Origin: Setaria digitata
Taxonomy: Eukaryota > Nematoda > Chromadorea > Rhabditida > Setariidae
DNA: 64,000 nucleotides
Direction of reading: 5' to 3'
NCBI GenBank assembly: GCA_003640385.1
Contig: RCAB01000198.1
Coordinates: 1 to 64,000, forward strand
The notes beneath the pieces were generated by a model. It ran no database searches, had not been told where the DNA came from, and saw nothing but the letters and a program-made list of their open reading frames with translations. A program made the translations under genes and the position numbers. How positions within the stretch are numbered: the stretch's first letter is position 1; each line of letters begins with the position of its first letter. This document shows positions 59,201-64,000 of this stretch, one piece after another.

Positions 59201-60638
59201 GGAAATTCTCATTTCTTGAATTGTTCCCTATAAATTTTTATTGAAATTTAAAAAAAAAATAAATTATTGCATCAATCCTAACCAAATCAACTTCATTTTT
59301 TTGCAGGATATGATTTTTCCGCTGCAATAAATCATTTTTGGACATTTGCGCATCCATTATTTCTTTTAATTGCTCCAGTTCATCCGGCTTTTCCGATTTC
59401 TCTGCTTCATGCATTTCTGTCATCGTGCCAAATGTTGGCAATTCATCGGTTGATCCTAAATTCATTTTCAAATCTATTTTTTCCAATTTCTTTCTTGTGA
59501 ACTTTCCGATTCTATGTTCGTCACTTCCTGGTGGCATTTCTGGCGCAACTCGGACAATTCCCATTTCATAATCCTTTCCATTCTCTTCAACCGAATTCAT
59601 CTGTTCATAACTATTCGTTGCTTCTCTAACAATATCACTATCAATCGTTGCTGTACTTTTGAAAATTTCATTACCATCATCACTATCAGTATCGTCATCA
59701 TCATCATCATCATCATCAGCATCATCACCAACGATGACAATGTTTTCTAATGGTATCTGGAAACGATCTGTGCTACTGATATCATTGTTGTTGCTATCAA
59801 TTTCATCATGATATGCTCGATATTCTTGAGATGCTGCAACTTCATCGGACGATGATATCGTTGGTAGGCTATAATGTGCCGGAAGTAATTCATCATTTGC
59901 ATCATTTATTGTTGAACTCTTTTTTCTATCATTAACTCCAATCATTTTATCATCATCCATTAAACGGATTCGTCGCTTTTCGCGTTTTATGTCGTTATTC
60001 ATTGAATGGAAGCGTCCTTTTTCACGTCTTCCGTCACCATCATCAGCCAGACTACGCTTTTTTCGTTTAGTTCTTGATCCGAGACTTTTTGGTCTAATTT
60101 CGCCAAGATTTGATTGATCAATAAGAGTTGGAGAAATTGTCGAATAATCTGTTAATGCATAGTTCATCATCAATGAAATATTATCATTTATAGTATTGGT
60201 ATTATTGTTTACAGGACTGATTAATGGAAATTTTGTAAAATTTGTTTCAAATGAGGACAAATTTCGCTGTCCATTACTATTATTGTGATTCATTTTGCTT
60301 ATGATAATATCAGTAGCAAATTTTCCTATTTTATTCATTCTTCCTTTTTTTTCTTTTCCTTTTTCTTGTTTTCGATTTCCTTGCTGTCGTTGCAAAGCAG
60401 TCAAAATAAAACCTTCATCAATGATTAATTCTTCAACTTTTTTTGATTCTGCTGCCATATTTATCGGCTGATAATAATTACGTGAATCATGATTTCCGAT
60501 ACTGCTATTAATACCAACAGATGAATTATGGTTATCATCGGCTTGTATTTCACTGATAAATACAGTGGTTACATTGAATAGTAGAAATATTGATAAAAGA
60601 CGCTTAAACAATAATAGCAAATGATAAGAGGACTTCAT
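49020..60638 (-). CDS. Collagen XV/XVIII-type multiplexin (endostatin precursor)
   Basis: Nineteen minus-strand exons join in a single frame of 1431 codons plus stop: 59283-60638, 59159-59227, 58352-58397, 57538-57612, 56817-57158, 56276-56299, 56091-56182, 55818-56010, 55619-55749, 55423-55534, 55201-55340, 54658-54780, 54386-54427, 51404-52309, 50415-50531, 50129-50266, 49536-49699, 49113-49302, 49020-49055. Domains in order: signal peptide, acidic N-region, end of a TSPN/laminin-G-like segment, Ser-Gly site, poly-Ser region, interrupted Gly-X-Y helix, NC1 trimerisation segment, long hinge, endostatin. Multiplexins are basement-membrane collagens, often bearing heparan sulfate; endostatin binds heparin and is released by proteolysis. 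In C. elegans cle-1 functions in neuronal guidance and synapses. The Gly-X-Y part is short and interrupted, as in multiplexins. The fold assignment is secure; a longer isoform may start beyond the window. Confidence 0.9.
50415..52309 (-). CDS. Tyr/Pro/Arg/His-rich hinge exons
   Basis: Exon 51404-52309 is 906 bp with no stop and encodes 302 residues from [20 protein letters not shown] to IPSPHE. Exon 50415-50531 adds 39 residues beginning [13 protein letters not shown] and ending LQAKDL. The composition is extreme: many Tyr-Arg and Pro residues, with recurring R-L-(D/E)-Y and D-Y-R-x-P units and a His-rich patch ([13 protein letters not shown]). No helix or Gly-X-Y is present, so it is probably an extended linker between NC1 and endostatin, where vertebrate multiplexins have a protease-sensitive hinge. 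This hinge is far longer than in vertebrate collagen XVIII. Confidence 0.85.
50821..50852 (-). promoter_or_regulatory. UGCAUG cluster in a collagen-gene intron
   Basis: Three overlapping TGCATG words and a fourth within 32 bp, read on the transcribed minus strand, in the intron between the hinge exons 51404-52309 and 50415-50531. UGCAUG is the binding word of FOX-1/RBFOX splicing factors. Since GCATGC is palindromic this may also be simple sequence. Confidence 0.35.
52310..54385. other. Collagen-gene intron before the hinge exon
   Basis: About 2.1 kb of AT-rich intron between the NC1 exon 54386-54427 and the hinge exon. I found no in-frame exon; a small splice-like segment near 53718-53735 carries an in-frame stop and is rejected below. 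Confidence 0.6.
54386..54780 (-). CDS. NC1 trimerisation segment of the collagen gene
   Basis: Exon 54658-54780 encodes [20 protein letters not shown] and then [20 protein letters not shown]. The layout (alpha helix, then G-S-L-x-F, then L-Y-I-R-V-x-x-G-F) matches the compact trimerisation domain of collagens XV and XVIII, which registers the three chains after the triple helix. Exon 54386-54427 adds [14 protein letters not shown]. Both are in phase 0 with their neighbours. Confidence 0.85.
55201..56182 (-). CDS. Interrupted Gly-X-Y collagen exons
   Basis: Exons 56091-56182, 55818-56010, 55619-55749, 55423-55534 and 55201-55340 carry the triple-helical blocks. Examples are [37 protein letters not shown] and [20 protein letters not shown]. 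They are broken by non-helical segments such as [26 protein letters not shown] and the Pro/His-rich [19 protein letters not shown]. Cys residues in the interruptions could cross-link chains. Multiple short helices with interruptions are the defining feature of multiplexins. Confidence 0.92.
56276..57158 (-). CDS. Poly-serine region exons of the collagen gene
   Basis: Exon 56817-57158 encodes a segment that starts DGHNP, then about 40 residues that are almost all Ser with a few Pro, Phe and Leu, then [16 protein letters not shown] and a helical part ([20 protein letters not shown]) ending in a basic [11 protein letters not shown] 24-bp exon (56276-56299, DDIAEPCV) links it to the first Gly-X-Y exon. 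The Ser run is encoded by TCA/TCT and similar codons, so slippage could vary its length. Phases 1/1 on both exons agree with their neighbours. Confidence 0.8.
57538..58397 (-). CDS. Ser-Gly (glycosaminoglycan) exon and linker of the collagen gene
   Basis: Exon 58352-58397 encodes [15 protein letters not shown] and exon 57538-57612 encodes [20 protein letters not shown] plus QYPR. The Ser-Gly flanked by acidic residues (E-G-S-G then DEEGE) is the usual context for xylosyltransferase and glycosaminoglycan attachment. Collagen XVIII is a heparan sulfate proteoglycan, so attachment is a reasonable inference. The Thr/Ser/Pro-rich linker could carry O-glycans. Confidence 0.75.
59159..59227 (-). CDS. 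Exon resembling the end of a thrombospondin-N/laminin-G domain
   Basis: Twenty-three codons, [20 protein letters not shown] then DET, phase 0 on both sides. The pattern G-x-(I/L)-Q-x-(L/M)-x-I-x-x-D-P-x-x-A-x-x-x-C is how TSPN domains of collagens end. The preceding exon in this window does not encode the rest of that domain, so the exon may serve two isoforms: a long one with full TSPN upstream of this window and a short one starting at 60638. Confidence 0.65.
59283..60638 (-). CDS. First exon with signal peptide and acidic Asn-rich N-region of the collagen gene
   Basis: Exon of 452 codons. The first ATG (60636-60638) gives [20 protein letters not shown] followed by [13 protein letters not shown], a good signal peptide. 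The rest is polar and unlike any domain I know: several N-glycosylation sequons (NHNSS, RNLSS, ETNFTK), a furin-type site SRTKRKKRS, basic patches, an aspartate run of about a dozen residues (IVGDDADDD...TDSDD), and a Glu/Lys-rich C-terminal part ending [17 protein letters not shown] that may be helical. The donor is GTTAGG, phase 0. In-frame TTG codons lie upstream of the ATG and are not needed. Confidence 0.8.
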
Positions 60639-63600
60639 TGATGACAAGTTTTGAAGAGTTTCATTCAGTGAATTTTAAAAAAAAAGATATCACGGACTCT
60701 TCTGTATCTGGAAAACAAACCAAATCATCATTATCTATTCGCAATCAATGAATTTTCGAGACTGATAAGAGTGGTGACGCAGGCGAATGAAACTAGGAAG
60801 GAATCATTAGTTTCAAAAAGCATTTATGAATAAAATTAGCAGCCATTATTTTTATTTATCAAAACTTCTGTCTTTCGATAATAACAAATTTAAAATAAAA
60901 TTCGAACTTAAAAGATTTAATTATTTGCAGTAAACATGCACCAATTTACTAAGCTTGTTATTAAATGTGGCCAACAGAAAAGCAAAAAAAATCTTATGAA
61001 TTTTCCGCAGTAAATTTACTAAATTTTGCAATATAAACATAATAACTGTGAAGAGCAAAAGGCAATACCATGATAGTTTCAGTCAAGTAATCGTAAATTT
61101 AAAATATCTTATCAAATTTAATTTCAATAATAAAATTCATTCTTATGTCACGACAGTAATAGTTTCATCTAGGTAATTGAAAATTTGAAGCAATTTTAAT
61201 GAGTTTAACTTAAATTAAAAACTATAACTAACTGGTTCAGTATCCAAGTCATAAATTTAGAATTAATTTAATCATTTAAATTAATGAAGCGTATTTAAAA
61301 CTAATCTAAACATATATTTGAAATATTTTTCGCTCATTGTAAATTTAGAACAAATGATTAAGTTAACATAAGATAAATAATAATTTTTGCAATAAATAGA
61401 ATTCGAATAAAATTTATGAAATTTGATTAAAAACTAAAGCAATATCAGCAAAAAAAAAACAACAGTGATTAAATTTTTGATCGAATTTAAAACTTATAAC
61501 TTTCAACATAATTTGAAATAGTTTTTTCCTTGTTGTCAAATTTTTGCGTATTTTCAGAATGAATTATGAAAAATTAAATAAATGCTCTTTTTCCTCCGCT
61601 TGGTTTCATTTAAAATTAATAATATTGAGCTTTAAAACACTCACTTTCCGTAACATACTAATTATTCAATTGTAAAAGTTTTAAAAATAAGAATATTGGA
61701 ATTAGAAAAGAGTTGAGAGAAAAGAATTTAGTTTCTCTCCTAAAAGGTGGTAAAATTGATAAAGTAGTGAGCAACTTCTAATTAAAGTCATTTTCCTATG
61801 ATGACATAAAGATTATGGCAAAGCAAATTTAAAAAAAAAAAAAAAAAAGGAGGAAATTAAAGGAGAAATTTGCCAAAAAAAAAAATGAATCAAAAAAATC
61901 AACTTATGCAAGGAGGAGAAATTTCGCAAATATAATTAAAAATTTAAAATGCGACAAATATTAAGGTAAATCTTAAATTCGGAAGGCATTAAGAAAAGGC
62001 TTTGATTTTCCTTAATATTAATGAAGAATTGAAATTCAACGAAACTAATGAAAATTGCGAATTAACCAATTAGTCAATTAATTAACACTGAAAATTGTAA
62101 GTGTACGAATAATGAAAATGAGAATTTACTAAATATGAAAGAAAACTGTCGGAACATTTACTCAACAGTGAAAATTTACAAGGAATCAAATAAGCAAATA
62201 GCGACTGGAACAAGAAAATTTACCTTTATATAACAAAATTTAAATTGTTTCGGGCATGTGGGATTTAAATGAGAAAATTTGTTCAAATTCGACAATGTTT
62301 AGAGAAAAATTTTTTTTAAAAAAAAAAAAGGAAAAAGGAGAAGAAAATTTTGCCTGAACGGATTCAGTGTTAGTTTAAAACTTTTTCAATGATTTTTAAT
62401 AGCATCATTATTTCGATTGTTATTTGAAAAAAAAACAGTAAAAAATAAGAAAAAAATTGAAATTAAAACCTGATGTCGGTTTATTTTAGTATAGCTAACA
62501 ATTTTTTTTCCTTTTGTTTATTTGTTGTTTTAAGTATTAAAGTATTTTGTAGCTTCCTATAAACAAAAATGCATATCTTTTAAGCAATAAAATTAATTTT
62601 AATTAATTATCCAACTTCGCCTCTATTTTTTTCCTTCCATCGTTTTTTCCTGTCGATGAGGAAGTTAGAATAATATACACTTCTTTGTGATCCAATTTTC
62701 GTTTCACTATTTCAACTAACCAAACAGCCACTTGAAAGAAAGTATTTTGGGAGCCATTTTGAGATTTAGGGAAACGGCTTAAAAGGAATGAGGGATAAAA
62801 AGATGTTGTCTAACAATATATTTTATATTAAGTTGGAATTAAAATTTTTTTGTTCCTAGTTTTCGGGAAGAAAAGAAAGAAAACAACAAATACAAATAAA
62901 GATAAGTAATATTTAGAAGAAATATATGAAAGGATCTGAATCTTATCAAAAATTTAGAGTGAAGGTAAAAAATTGAAAAGTTAGACGAAGATTGTGGGGG
63001 AAAAAAAGAAAGCAACTTATAAAATTTGAAGATAGAATCTTTTTATGGAGAAAGATTTATGTTTTCATGTGTTTCATTCGTAATCAACAGCACAAAAAGA
63101 AGTGATAGATTAAGGAAAATGCTTATTAAAATTGCAAGTAATTATAAGTATGCTTCGCAAGAAAACTTTAGTTACTTTCGAAAAAAAAAGAGAAAAAATT
63201 AGACCATTCCTCAAGAAGAAATTCCTGGAATATTAAATGCTTAACTGATTGTTATTTTTTGTTTTTGAATAGTTCTTGATTTAATCAACAAAACCAATGC
63301 AGTAGTTTGCTCATTAAATGAGATAATATCTACCAACAGTTAAGAATTGCACTAAAATATTTGTTTTTAACTGAAAACAGTGCTATAAATAGTATATATA
63401 ACCGATATATAACGGCAACTAATACCTAAACACCTTCAAAAATGGAAACAATAATACTACAATCAATCAAAAATGACATTGAAATTCCTGTGTACTCTTT
63501 GATGGCCTAAAATATTTAAAAAAAAAACAATACCAAAATAAAAATAAAATGAAGTATTTCAAAAAATATTAAAAAATGATTTTTAGTATTGTGAGTAATT

Positions 63601-64000
63601 ATAAAACCAGAATAAATACTTATGAACAAAATTATATTATTAACTGAAAATGACACTAAAATGCTCATTATTAGTCGGATTTTAATATTTGCTGGTGTAA
63701 TTGTAAAAATTACTGATACTTGGCTATAAATAATATTCTTAACTCATAAAGACACTAAGATACTCCAAAAATGGCACTTAGTGATATGGTTAATCAAAAA
63801 TAATACTAAAATTTCTATTTTAGGATGAAAATGACGACACTAAAATAACTAAAGCTGATATTGGAGCGTTGAAAAAAAACAATAAAGCACTTTAAAATGA
63901 TACTGCTACATTTTGATTAGTTGAAAATGGCACTAAAGTAATTAATTAACTTAAAATGCCATAAGAAATTCTCAGAAATTAATTGCTTTTTAGTTCCGAT
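60639..64000. other. Upstream region of the collagen gene, or intron of a longer isoform
   Basis: About 3.4 kb of very AT-rich DNA. It should hold the promoter for the transcript starting at 60638, and may be an intron if a longer isoform begins outside the window. The only open stretch of note is a minus-strand frame near 62610-62800, described in the findings. From about 63.3 kb it becomes a degenerate repeat array that runs off the window. Confidence 0.5.
63340..64000. repeat. Degenerate GAAAATGACACTAAAAT-type tandem repeat
   Basis: Words such as GAAAATGACACTAAAATGCT, AAAGACACTAAGATACTCC, ATGACGACACTAAAATAACT and GAAAATGGCACTAAAGTAATT recur at roughly 50-80 bp intervals. The copies are diverged and the array reaches the window edge, so its full extent is unknown. 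Confidence 0.65.

Overview
The window looks like a nematode chromosome segment, most likely a clade III (spirurid or filarial-type) worm. It is very AT-rich, with many homopolymer and microsatellite runs, compact coding exons, TTTCAG-type acceptors and long introns. The best marker is a complete tropomyosin locus whose conceptual protein is typical of nematode muscle tropomyosin. I found no bacterial, viral or plasmid genes, no tRNA or rRNA, and no intact transposon. Exon joins below come from reading splice sites and frame by eye. Where a chain is called in-frame, I checked that exon lengths and phases agree.

Layout: (1) 1735-5245, minus strand: a lipocalin-fold gene with a secure C-terminal six-exon chain and an unresolved N-terminal join. 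(2) 5683-13535, plus strand: a gene of about 22 exons with N-terminal basic segments, Cys/His zinc-finger-like exons and a C-terminal WD40-like region. It resembles TFIIIC subunit 2 (GTF3C2). It is divergent from the lipocalin gene, with about 440 bp between them. (3) 17025-45465, plus strand: the lev-11 type tropomyosin gene. It has a distal start (exons 1-2), an internal start (exon 3), a pair of exon 4, a triplet of exon 5, constant exons 6 and 8, a pair of exon 7, and three alternative last exons. (4) 49020-60638, minus strand: a collagen XV/XVIII (multiplexin, cle-1 type) gene, convergent with tropomyosin. From 5' to 3' it has a signal-peptide exon with a long acidic Asn-rich region, a fragment resembling the end of a thrombospondin-N/laminin-G domain, a likely glycosaminoglycan-attachment exon, a poly-serine exon, interrupted Gly-X-Y exons, an NC1 trimerisation segment, a 302-codon Tyr/Pro/Arg/His-rich hinge, and endostatin. 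Its 19 exons form one reading frame of 1431 residues.

The stretches between genes and the 12-14 kb tropomyosin intron are mainly AT-rich. They hold an 88-bp inverted repeat (foldback) element, a GC-richer island that may be the internal tropomyosin promoter, two single-N joins flanked by duplicated sequence (probably assembly artefacts), two old degenerate tandem-repeat arrays and several microsatellites.

The tropomyosin gene serves muscle thin filaments and the collagen gene serves basement membrane, so both belong to the muscle-matrix system. The window gives no sign that they are co-regulated. The least familiar material is in the collagen gene: the long N-terminal exon, the Tyr/Pro-rich hinge and a possible basic microexon beside the glycosaminoglycan site.
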